Shown here one piece after another: positions 39,301-52,200 of a stretch of 60,000 nucleotides of DNA; the stretch's first letter is position 1; each line of letters opens with the position of its first letter. Below the pieces are notes generated by a model. That model was not told the DNA's origin, searched no databases, and saw only the letters and a list, made by a program, of their open reading frames with translations. Position numbers and translations under genes: made by a program. The stretch is from Cristatella mucedo (Eukaryota > Bryozoa > Phylactolaemata > Cristatellidae). The stretch lies in assembly GCA_009760855.2 (NCBI GenBank), contig WPIO01000002.1, forward strand, positions 14,070,001 through 14,130,000, written 5' to 3'.

Positions 39301-42050
39301 CTGACCCAAAAGGCCCACCACGGCTTGGCTCATCCATACCTAGCTAAACTGCTGCACCAGCTTCAGCCTCTTCGCACCCTCAGGTCCTGTGTGGACAATA
39401 CATTAGCTGTTCCATTCCTCCGCTTAAAGACCGTTGGCAACAGAAGCTTTAGCTCTGCAGGTCCTAGACTGTGGAACTCGCTTCCACAATTCTTATGCAA
39501 CGACAACTACTCTCCTGCTGCCGACTATGAGTCATCATTTTCAGCGGTCCTGAGCTGCTACTTCCATGCTACTCACTACCTCAACTGCTCTCCTGACTCT
39601 GCTATGCTTCCCACTTAATCTGTTGTGTGAGATGAAGTCTGTTGGCTACCGGATGCACACTGAAAGTCAGTTACAGATGGAGATACATTACATTACATTG
39701 CAAGACCTAATGTTTCAGAATGTCTTTCCAAAGTGACCAAGACATTCCACAAAAACAACGTTCTACACAGAAGCATGTGGCAAACGACGTGCTTGAACTG
39801 AAACGACGATTCGAAGATATGCCCATTCACCAAGCAATGCTTTGCAACCAAATTTTAGGAGTCATATAACAGGAAGCCAGGGTTAGTTAATGCATGCATA
39901 AATCATATGGTGGCAAGAGGTCTGTTGCAAACTCCACTTGCCGGTCGCCATCTGTCAAGTTATGGTGATCGCCATCTGCAGCCTTGTGCAGCCACCTCTT
40001 CCTCCTCCCCCCCCCCCCCGAGAGAGAATTGGCTATCAAGGGCAGCGCAGCTGGTCATACCACTGAAGCAGGGCTAGCCGAGGCATCTTGGAAGATCAGC
40101 GAACTCTCTTAAGCCGATCTCACGTTCATTGTGGGGGTTGAGATAAAGGTGCTAAATAGTTTTTGCACTAATGTATCTCCAGCTATAACTCCACAAGGAC
40201 TAAGTGGGTGCTATGCTAGAGAGTTTCCTCAAGTGCACTCAATGCCTGTGCCGCTTTTGGTGTGCATGCAGCAGCCAACCGACTCCATCTAATGCAAAAA
40301 AGGGAAAGTGAGAAGCACGTCAGGAGAGCAGTTGAGAGAGTGAATAGCACGAAAGTACAAGCAAAATACGACTAGAAAGGATGTGCAACAATCAGCAGCA
40401 CGAGAGAACATGCCATTGTGTAAGAACTGTGGAAGTGAACGACCTTCAGAGAGAAGGCTTATGTCACCAAAGGTCTTTAAGCATACCAATAGAATAGCTA
40501 ACGTGTTGTTCATAAAGGAACTAAGGATAAAAGGAGGCTAAAATGGTGTAGCAGTTCAGGTAGGTATGAAAGAGCCAAGCCATGGAAAACCTTGTAAGTC
40601 AGAGTGATAATTTTGCTTTGTATCCATTGATCAACTGGGACTTGTAGCTCTTTCATGACTGAACCCTTTGAATTTGTTAACAAACCAAGCAACTGTCTTC
40701 ATCACCAGCTGTGGAGAATTAATATCTTTTTTCGGTAGCCCAACCAAAACTAAATTTCAGTAGTTCAGTCTAAACAAAAGAGAGTTAGTAAGATCTTTAG
40801 CCAGCCACTGTGGAAGATGGTCCCTAATCTTGCACACGATGACTAGCTGCCTTCCTCAAATCGTGCTCTGCTGCTCCATTACCAACTCAGGCAAAGGCAC
40901 TGCAATGACACACTGGGCTAAATGTTGTGCTCGATAGATGCTCGATAGATCCGGTTTTGTTGATTTCGTTGACAGAACAAATAAAATTTTGAGCATTTGG
41001 ACATCTGGGACCTAACGATTCCAGATGCAGCAGCTAAAGATAAGCACCCTAGTCACATTTACAGTAAATCTAGAGGCACAGTCTAAAAATAAAACGAAAG
41101 TAAGAATTAATGCATGTGTCTGCATATGTGACTCTATAAGGTCGCGAGGACTAAGCATAATACACTGAGTCGATGCCGAGACGATTGGGCAAATTTATCA
41201 AAAATAATGGTGCCTCGACAAGTTATTGGTTGTACCCAATAAATTACATGTAATTGTATATTTCCTAGCTTTGCTGAATCATAAAAACTGCTACAGGGTT
41301 AGATTCAATCTAAATCATGTGTGTTTTAAGTAAACTAGTTGGCTGGCAGCAGATGCATAGAAACTTTTGGAGGGCAATTTATTGTACACTTTAGTTTCCT
41401 GGAAAGTTATCTCAAAGCCTAAGCAGCTTTTGGTAAGCGATTTGTAGCTAACAGCCTTCACCTGTCATTACAAAGATAAAAAGAGAAGCGGAATGAGAAA
41501 ATGAGACAGCACGTGGAACAATACGAACGTAGTGGAAGCACCGTGTGAGTACTCTTGTGAATTCCAGTCTTGGTACCGAATAAAACCACATGCGATCTGT
41601 AATTCAGCCCCTACTTAGGCTACAGGTAATTGCTATTAAATGTATGACCTAATGAGAAAACCTTAGCACTGCAAGTAAGAAAATTCAGCAAACAATATCA
41701 GTCTTGTAATAGTAAGATGCATTACCTTTATAGCATTGTAAAGAACAGGATCGGAGAACTTCTCCTTTTTGGCAGTTTCCACCTGAAAGTGTATCTACAA
41801 ACGAAAGAGTGCCAGGCTTCTAGCAATAAACTCAAAAGAACACTAGTCCGCTTGATGTGTGGACGTACTTCTTACGACAAGACTGCACATGCATACACAC
41901 AGTTTGTGAAATAATATAAAAAATTTCCCAGTATAAAAGGGTGAGTTGATAGGGCTATCCAGTTTCTGGTATAAGAGGCTATCCAGACCTCCCAAGGACA
42001 TGAACTCTTTCTTTCTCCACTAAAATATATATATAAAAATTAATAAATAA

Positions 42051-42085
<35 letters not shown>

Positions 42086-45000
42086 GTATAAAACCTCTGG
42101 AATTTGTAAACTAGCTTCTCAGCTATTTTCATCACCAGCTGAAGTGGCCCAGTGGCTTTTCTGTAGCCCGGCAAAAATGGATAAATCCTGACCGGAACAT
42201 GACCATGCTTTATACTTTCTCCGTTCATGTACATTTGCCCGCAATCTTGAATTAGTAGCTTGGCACTTCCCCAGCAAAGTCAATGTCAGAGTGAGTGCGC
42301 AAAATAGCCTAATTTGGAGATGCAAATCTAGATCTGATATCAACCCCTTTAAAAGGCTAGGTTAGTTAGACAGTTAGTTTGCAAGTCCTGCTCAGTAACT
42401 GACGTCAAATTTACATCGAATCACTCGTGAAATATTTATAGTAGTATGGTACAGTAATGATGAGTGCCAAAAAAAGTGTAGGTGACAATTATCTACATGA
42501 ACTCTCTTAGTTGAAAGTGAACATAAAATGCTAGAACTTTACAGGACTAAGAATTTAAAAGGGTCTTTCAAAGGATGGCCATGGCATTCCAGCAGCTTTA
42601 GTTGTCTGCATTACGACCCCTTTGCTGTCGCCCAACGTGAAGACTGGCACTTTCAGCGATTCCCAGCTTCTGTCTGGACCAGCTGAGTTGGCATAGTGTA
42701 AAGTTACCAAAGTGAGCATGACCGACCTGAAATAGTGCTTTGCCTGCCTTTGGTAAGCAAAGGACATACATAAATAGAATCTGCCAGTGATTCTTCATGT
42801 TGGTCAACAAGTCCGTAACTTTAGTGAATGCAACTCTATGCTGACTTCACTACCCTGGGCCGATGAATAAATTTCATAAAACTAGATCTGTTCATTTTAA
42901 ACGAATAACTAAAAACAACTTTGAAATACGTTTTCATTTTTCCTCATACACAGCTAGGTCAGCGTACACTCAGGCCGACCGTCCAGAACAAAGTTGCAGT
43001 TTTCCATGACTTTTCAAGAGGTAGGCAAACTTCCATATAAAACCAGTGGTTGCCCGCCATTGTGGAGCAGCGAGTTCTCCAGCAATGAAATAGAAATAAA
43101 AAAGATGAGCAGACTATAAGTGACTACCTCACCAGCTAAGCTGGGTTTACATCAAACACTCAACCCACATTGTAATGCAATACTGAAGTTTCCCAGTTTA
43201 AATAAATAGACACACACATATACCAATTAAAGCAAGCAAGTCCTCACGTGGCAAGATTGATGCAATTGCGTCACACATTGCAAGATGAAGCAGCGTTGCC
43301 TTTCGTGACAGAACTACTATGACTCAGCGAAGCGAGTCCACAGGCAGTGAGCTGCTGTGTATATACATCTAGTTCACACACAGCGTATACACTGGAGCAG
43401 CGGACCCAACAATTCGTGACTCGAACATAAAAAAACTATATTGCAAGCTACTAAAATCATGTGCAGTGTATATAATAAGCTTACATAATCTGTAAGATAA
43501 GCTGTAGTAGAAATATAATAATGTTCAGTGCTAAAATAAACTTACAGTGCCCCAATTAGCAATAACCTGTCTCAACCCCTCCGGCATAAGCGCACTAAGC
43601 TTTCGACAATATAATATGGTTTAATTGTTCTCCAGATAGCCAGTGAACTTGAGAAAAAGCGATTGTTTAGAGGTGATACGAACCACCTGAGCTCTGAGCA
43701 TTCTATTTAATACACCCCAGAGACACTCAATGGGATTCAGATCTGAGGATTGACTCGGCCATTTGTTAGCATAATGGCACTTACCTTAACTAGACAGCAA
43801 AAAATAATATTGAACACCGTTAGCTGAATGCTTAGGCTCGTTATCCTGCTTGTGAATTATCCCCACAAAATATCAAAATACCAAAAAAATCAATGAAATA
43901 TCAATTAAAATAATAGAAGAGAAATCCGAGAAGGCTCATTGCACTAGGTACTGTAACGCTTTGGAGTATTTATCAATAAAAGCCTTGCATCATAATACCA
44001 GGTATCTGCTAGAGAAGCACCCCAACACTATGAGCCCTTTGATGCCAAATTCTTCTGCAAATTTCCGTCTACAGAAGGCAATTATCATTGAAACCTTCAC
44101 TGGAGCAACGAAACAGCACTGCATACATTTTTTCCAGTGACCAAAATGGAGAATTCATTCCCATCGTGCCATTCGAGTTTGTTCTGGTCTTCCTGATTGA
44201 ACAAGCTCCAGCCTCAGACTACTCAAAACGAGCCAGTTTATGCTTGACAGTCAGATGCTGCTTCTTTTTTTTGCGGTCCGAGCAAACATACCTTGTTTTG
44301 CCTAGTCAACGACTGGCCATATTCCTACCAACTAGCTTCTTAGTAGCAACCTGTAGGCTGTGAGCAAAAACGCTCCCACGGGCTGAAATGATGCCTAAAT
44401 ATGCTCTCTTTATTGTCTTAATTTATTCTCTTCATTGTCCTAGCAGGTATAATGACAGGTAGATGGCAGAGACTGTTTGCATTATCAATGATACCGGTGG
44501 TAGCCATCTTCTTCAGGTTGTTCCTAACCAAAGTCTCAACGATTCGATATTGCATACCAACTGCTGCTTTCATACTACTGTATATGTCCAAGTGCCTCCA
44601 AAAACAGACAATGCAGTCGCTTTCAAGGCACTGCAAAATGATGGATTCTTCCATTTTGAATGAACTTTCGCATTTTTTGGATTTGATATGAACTTTTTGA
44701 ACGAATTGTTTACGTTAAAATGGAAGAATAATCCATTTTGAATGAATCTTAAGGGTCGGAGATGAGTTCTCTAGTTTTTTGCTGCATTCACTGGTTTATG
44801 AAAATCCAATCGTGAAAGGCATTATGTTATCTGGGCATATTCGTTCATTGTGCTTCGGTCGATGTTTCACAGTCAAATAAATGCCTGCTAGTCCTCGTAA
44901 ATAAGAGGTCGCAAATACTTCTGGGCTCGAGTGCACATACAAAGTCGGTTCGGTTATGAGATACGATTCTACAAAAAGGATCAACTGAGGAACAAGGCAA

Positions 45001-46177
45001 TATCACAGCGATCATGCACATTAATGAATGTCCAACAGACGCTCCACTACCAGTATGTGAGGGCTCTCAGAGGAAGATCTAGCTAGTACAGCAGCATATC
45101 AGCTAGCAAGTACGTAAGTAAACAGTATGCTCATCATGCTTACCCTTCTGTAGGCTTCAAGGAAGTCTTTCGATTTAACCAGGCTGAGGTGCCGAGCAAT
45201 ATTTGTTGCATAACTCAGAGGGAACACAGCCTTCTCAATAGGGACAAAGATCTCATCAAATGACCATTTTCTGGAGCTTTCTACAGAAGGCCAGAGCAGT
45301 GAATTCAGTCACAATAAGACAAACTTAAGTTTTCAATCAGAAATAAAAACAATAATGAATATTAAGGTATGGGCAACACATTATCCCAATAGTTAAATTA
45401 CTAAATGCAGTTGGAGATAAGGTCAACAGCCACTAACAGCTTTATAAAAAGAAAAAATATGACAATACCATCACAAAATTTCAGCGACAAGTACTAATAC
45501 AAAAATCACCAAATTGTTCACTTGTCATTTAAAGCCATGCAACCCGATACCCCGGCAGGATTTTTCATCTTTGACTGGGAATAAAACATGTTTCAGGAAT
45601 AGAGATTGGATTGCTTGTATGCAAATTTGAAACTACCAGAAAAATACAGAAGGGCTGGAGGTTAAAGGAGTCATATCTCAAAAAAGTCTTATGATCCTAT
45701 GAGTGCAAGCAAAAGTATACTGGATACTATTTCACATCATCGAAACTCACGTGACAAGCCTACACAAATGAAATATCCCAAACAAATACGAGTAAAGACC
45801 AGCTGATTCAGCAGCCTCTTTTATGCAGCAACAGAAGTGACTTGGTGAAGTTCACCCTGCCGGCACCGGATAATAAAGAATTGCCTGCTGCATGTATCGA
45901 ACCTACAACGTGGGTCGTAAGTGCAAGTACCTTAGCACCAGAGTATGAATCAGTGACCAAAGAGCTGTAACAAAGAGGAGACTTAATGCTTGGCAAAAAT
46001 AGCAAGAGCTTTCAGAAACACAGGCATGCCCTATCATGGAAGAGCCATTTCGTGCTAGCCGTAAAATTACAAGCCTATTACAAGCCTCATCATTGTAATT
46101 ATTATATTATAATAATATAATAAAAAATATATAAAAAGTAAAAAATTATAATAATATTATAATCAGCACAATATGGT

Positions 46178-46211
<34 letters not shown>

Positions 46212-49200
46212 CACTTGATAAAGCGCCCTCAGAGAACTCAGTCTCTCTAGGTGCTTTACATTTGCTGATTTATGTAACAACGCTGGGGATTGCTACAGGC
46301 AAATGAATAACTGCAGACAGAAACAATGAGAGAGTGGGATAAAAAAGAGAGAAGAGGAAAGAAATTTAGAAAAATCGAGAAGGAAAAGAGAAACTGACAA
46401 AGAGACCAAAAGGGAAAAAGAAGGAAAAAGGGGGATCGATCGAGGACATTGATATATAGAAAGGTAATAAGAAAGGGGGCACTTACTAATATCAAGCGTA
46501 CTAGCACTAATTCAAAAAATATGTCGGTCACTAAGAGCCAATAATGGTTGGTGAGTCACATTAAGGCAGTGGCTCAGTGATCGGCCGGACAAGCAAGTCT
46601 ACATTCTGAGCAAACCTATAGCAGCCAATCGGTGGTGCATATGCTTTGGTTTTCACTTTCCATCTAATATAAGGATAACATAGTGACACCTGAGTGAACA
46701 ATAATATGATTGCAAGCCGGTTTACCAACCCCCGGTTTGCCCAACTCACTAAGGGCAACCGGATATTCACATTGGTTGGAAGACTATTAGCCTAGCCCTA
46801 ACAAGGTTGGCTCCACATAAGGGCTGTGTTAAGCAGAATGCCGACTTTCATGTCCGAGCTGATCACAAAACCATTGCAACAGGCTGGAAAGGCGGATTTT
46901 TAGCATTCTTTGCCCCTTTGCAAGAATTTTTCTCAAAAACTTAAGTTGACACACCTCTATGTGTAAATAGTGAAGTATCGATAAAGCAGAAAAGCCAATC
47001 CGAAATAGGTGCTACGAAAGCTCCTGCCACAAGCTGTAGTACATGGAAATATATTTACTTGAAAAACAAATTGTCTTTGTTTTGCAACAGCTTCCTTTGA
47101 TCGCCTCCCTATTTTCCTAAAAAAAGCTCTTATTTACTAGTAAATTAGTGCTGACCCAGCCAAACGAATCAGGAACTTCACTGGTGCAGCATCGGCACTG
47201 GACAATTCCTACTTTACACTGTGATGCACGAAATTGAATCGGCTTTCCCTGTTTTGCCACGTTGGCCGCCGATCGACAGGATACTTCCCCATGAAAAAGG
47301 CAACTTCATGTCACGTGCTTACTTAGAATAAACAAGTATTGTGCTATACAGTTATCCAAAACTCACTCAGCCCTGAGTGACTTTCGGAGAACGGTCGGAA
47401 CTAAGAATATGCACCTCAGACTGCAAAGTAGCAGAAGCAGAAATCAAAGCTCTTAAAGTAAGCACTCTGTCGTAGCAATATGGAAAAGGGAGTAGAAACA
47501 ATGGGTAGATGGGTAGCAAGTGCCAAATTAGCAGTGGCTTCTGTGAACAGCCAAGATAACCTTGCACATTTGATTAAGAATTACAATTACAGGAAATATA
47601 GATTAAGATACAACCTTAATATTTTGCTCTCAATTTTTCATAGTGAGCTCATACTTCAGGCTTTTACAATCATTGATTCTGAATAAAGGAATTTAAATGA
47701 TAGAATATTGCCCAGATCAGTTCTATATCGTTCCACCGTAGAACACCTGATGAGCTGAAGAGTGGAATACAGCTAGGCTCTTTTGTTTGACTCTAAAGAA
47801 AAACCAAATCTTGCATCATTGAACAGACCGGCTCATTTTCAGAGTGAAGCATGGCTATGCTTCTGCTCCGAAGGATGCCGCCAAAACATGATATCTAAGC
47901 AAGACCCTGAAGGGTTGCATTTCAAGGTAAGCAAGGCAGGATGCCTTGTCAGAATTACGACCACCTCGTAATATATTTTCAAACAACTCACCTTTGATCA
48001 GCTGCAGTCATTTTGGCTACAGACGTTTCAGCCAGGAACGATCCAGCATAGAAACGATTCAGCATAGCACGTGCCTGCGACCGTGATGGCCGTTTTGGCA
48101 ACCAGGGCTTAGGGTTGGGCCAAAAATGTGTCTGGCAATGGGGCGCTTTACAAAAAGTTCGCCATGCTGTTCGTTGCTTTTTATGCATTGTTGGACATTG
48201 TAATGTACAGGTGCCTGCCCCAAGAAGTACCTCCGACAGCACTTTAGCGGCATGCAGGTGCTACCACGAGGAACTGACTAGAGCACGCTGTTGAATTCAC
48301 AGAGAACTTGAAACTTAAAGCGACTTTGGCTCTAACATGGTCACATAACGAAAGCAAATTTAAACAGTTTTGTTTTTCCGCTTCTACATTCAAGCTGATC
48401 AGAACGTGGGTTACTATTGCATTGTATGTAAGCACAGATGCGAGCCATACTTGTACTGGTTACCAGCAATATATCTGCAAGAAGCTCGCTGCAGAACGTG
48501 CATAAATGCTTCATTCTTCATTTAACGACCTATCTTGTAAAAGACCAGAAACCGTGCAGTTTTCCTGTCCTGGTGGGAAGCAAGATTCTCCACTACACTA
48601 CAGCTATAGAAAGCATAGAAGCCAGGTACTGAGGTATTCGTGCAGCAGTACATGTGCAACAGTACACGAGACCATACTGTACACTTTGTAGAAGCATGAA
48701 ATCACAAGAGTTGTGAGGCTTCTCTTTTTGTGTGTGTGGCTAACCATAGGTTAAAAGATGCTTATGGAAATAGTAGTATTGACTGGATGCAATAACTGCG
48801 ATTGCATGATGTCAAATCGCAGAACGGCCAAACAAATGCCGTAGCAGGACGAAGGGCACAAGCAAATACAGTAAGTAATAGGCCAGTTTAGCTGGCATAA
48901 TAATAATAATACTACACTTGTTAAAGCACCCTCACAGAACTCAATCTAGGCGCTTTACATTTGCTGCAAAGGCAACATGATCGAATGGTGAGTGGTATCA
49001 TGGTTGATAGACAACATGAATAACATGGTTAGGGGTGACATGCACAGGGTTAGTATGCATATGCTATGCATTGACTGCCAGCACTGTGCTCGAATGCCAG
49101 CAAACAACCGTCGGCGTGCAATTCACCACAGACTCTGGCTCATGAACTACTTTGGCCCTGTTTAATACGAATGACTGTTGAAACTAGCTGTACATATTGC

Positions 49201-52200
49201 TACCACGAATGACCCTTCAGCCCCTCCCATCCCCGCTTCCCGAAAAGGTTACTGGGCTTAGCGAGCAACTCGGCATGATTGTCCAGTAGCATGACTTCGT
49301 CTCGCAGCTTTGAGGAGTCTTCAAAGGTGGGATATCACTACTGCCAACGGAGCTCTAGACTTTGTGGCACACCGTCCGCCGTGTTCAGCAGCGCCCTGGC
49401 TTGGTCCAGTAGTAAGATGCTACCCTTTAACGACCAGAGTCGTGGGCTCGAGCCTTTCGGCATATGCAAAGGCATCAGGATAGAGATTAAGTTCCCTTAG
49501 GGCACTATACGAATGAATAAGGTATGTATTTGTTCATGCTCTACATATGGGGCTGCAGAGGACACTTAGAGAGTACACCTTTGACAAACAGATTTAATGG
49601 CTCTAGAGGAAGAAAAACCTAATCACTCAATTACTTCAAGTAAATGGCGTGCATTTGAAAGGAAGCACGTCTGTTTTCGGCTCGCTATGTAGACTGGAAA
49701 AAATACAAGTTGTGTAACGTCACACTTGCTGTTATTTTCGGTTTATGCACACTGAAGATAACGGCTCAGCCTAATGCAAAAAGTTCTATCTGCAGGGTAG
49801 CTTCACACCGTAGATAGTGAAATTATTTTTTTGCCTCTATGGCCGTGAGCTATTTACTTGACAAATAAAAAAGTAAGGCCAAACAGACATTTTGGATATG
49901 ACATACGCCAGCATATGCAAAGTTATATGTATCTATGCCATGTAATATCCTTGAGTCAGTACGTTTTTGGTTAAACTGTGTTACAGCAGCAGTGCATGGT
50001 TATGGGCGCACATCTTAAGTGAGAAAAGTACAAATTCCTTTTCCTATTAACAGTAATTCGAAGCAAATACCTTGTAACTTCTTGCAATGCTTTTCCATAT
50101 TGATATCGAAATCTATAGCCAGCTTAGAACACGCATTGACAGCTGCCGATGCGGTGATTGCTGAGAAGTTGGGCAACGAGTCCATCCTAAGCATCTCATT
50201 GTTTTGAGCAGTATCTGTGGGAATTTCTGGCAACCTGAAACAGCCCACTTGCCTCGGTGAAACGTGCCAGTGCAATGGCATACTATACATATAAGCACTG
50301 CCCGAGCCAAAAGTTCATAAAATACCTGGCAAAGTGCGACTTAAGGATGTAAACATTACAGAGCTCACAAGATGCCAACGATGTGTGATGCAGTAAAAAT
50401 ACATCTGCACAATATTTGGAAAGATACATGCATAAAAGTCGGTCCCTTTTAGATACTGAATGCTATGAGCCAACAGCAGAAAACACATCTAAACTACGTT
50501 TATACGGTGCCAGTTTTCCATGGGTTTTCCGAAGGTCTTGTTGCCTACGTCCTCACTTCCAGTCGTTTCCGGACAGAAAACCTATGCCTGACGGCATAGT
50601 TCAACTTCATTGGAAAACCGAAGGAGGCACAGGCCAGACGACCAAATCAGACGTGACTTAAAGAGCCAACTGTGTTTATATTGACAAAAGTGGCATAGGA
50701 CAGCTCGACTACGTTTATTAAGGCTTAACAGGTGAGTCAGGTTTAGGAGGAAAGGTCAGTGAGGAATACATGAATGTATTAATAAGGACGATAGCGATTA
50801 AAGCCGGACCGGTGAGCATGCACCATTTTCTGCCACCTCAATTGCAGCAAACACTATGGGCGGAGCTATGCAAATGACTGATGAAAAACCGATGAAAAAC
50901 CTAAATAGAATCGCAGAAGGATGCAAATGCATGAACTAGCTAGGCTGCCATACTCTTATCTAACCAGGCCTTAATGTTGGCGATATTCCTTAATTGAAAG
51001 TAGGCGGATTTGATAGTGGAGAAAATTAGCTCGCCTAATGACAAGTCGTCTTGGAATAGTAGGCTTATATTACGGGAATGCATTACGGGAGTGATGCTAG
51101 ATAAACCAATCTTGAGATTGAGGTTTTCCAACTTCGGTTGACACTGGCTGCCCCGATAACTATCCGGGTTGGTCCTATCATTGTTAAGCTTCGGAAAATT
51201 AGAAGCCATCTCTCACGCTGCTGTGTGAAACTACACGAAATGAAATGCCTTGAACTGAATTAGCAGTTTAACGAAGCGAAGCTAAGATATTTTACCAATT
51301 CAAGATTACTGTGTATGCTGATGAGTCACGAAGACCAGTTAAAAACGATATGCATATATCATTTCTTAGGTAGCCAAACAAGAATTAGTATTGCAATAAA
51401 ATTAAAAAATTCATTTTGGAAGTAACTAATACATTAACTAGTCTTTCCCTCATGGAGTAGTCCAGACAGTCCTTGACAGCAGTAAATTCTTCAAGTGCAA
51501 AGACCTAGTCACCTATGCACACGGCCTGCGATTTTGCCATCACTGGCACTGCTTATGCAGCAGCTAATCCAGCGACAAAAGCTCTATCGTCAAGTGGTGG
51601 TGGAAATATTGGCGCCACTGAAAGCCAACCCAACACGGATTAAAAACCAAGGTTCAGCAGACTTCGAATTAGAAGTAGGTTTAACTGCTCCTAAAATATT
51701 CTCAAAATTTGTTGCATGGCTAAAGAGTATCATCAGAAATAAATAACAAGAAAATGCACTCAACGTTACACAAGATCTTTTCAAACACGGAAGTTAACAT
51801 GGCATCAACAATGACACTTGAAAGATTGAGCACAAGACTCCTTAAAATCAATGGAAACAAATCGATAGGAAAGTCTGACGTATGCAAACACGTTCAGACT
51901 GGCAAACAAATTCACATCCGAATAGTAACGCAGGTCACTTCTCACTCTTGAGTCTTAGCCCAGCAGGTAAAGTGCTCGCTCTTCCGACCCCGGCCGTGAG
52001 TTCGAGTCCTGCACTGGGTGACACTTTATTGCCCACTGCAAGCGGTGGTGATGGCCATTAAAGCTCGTCTGCCGGTATACAAATGAAGCTTTTACATCAC
52101 CTAACCTTTTTTATCTTAATTCTTACTTAAGACAAAATGGAATCTCCTGCGAACAGATTGTTATTCTCAGTCTTCCACGCACAAAGATTTGGAAGGAAGC

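Noticed and set aside
39127-39618. 163-codon ORF as a host gene
   Set aside because: It is the C-terminal part of a LINE reverse transcriptase. Similar text recurs at 16130, 31260 and, in reverse, at 40185.
47988-48060. Possible extra exon (AGSFLAETSVAKMTAADQR) with donor AAAG|GTGAGT
   Set aside because: Exons 2 and 3 already join in phase with expected family spacing, there is no clear acceptor, and the peptide does not match the family.
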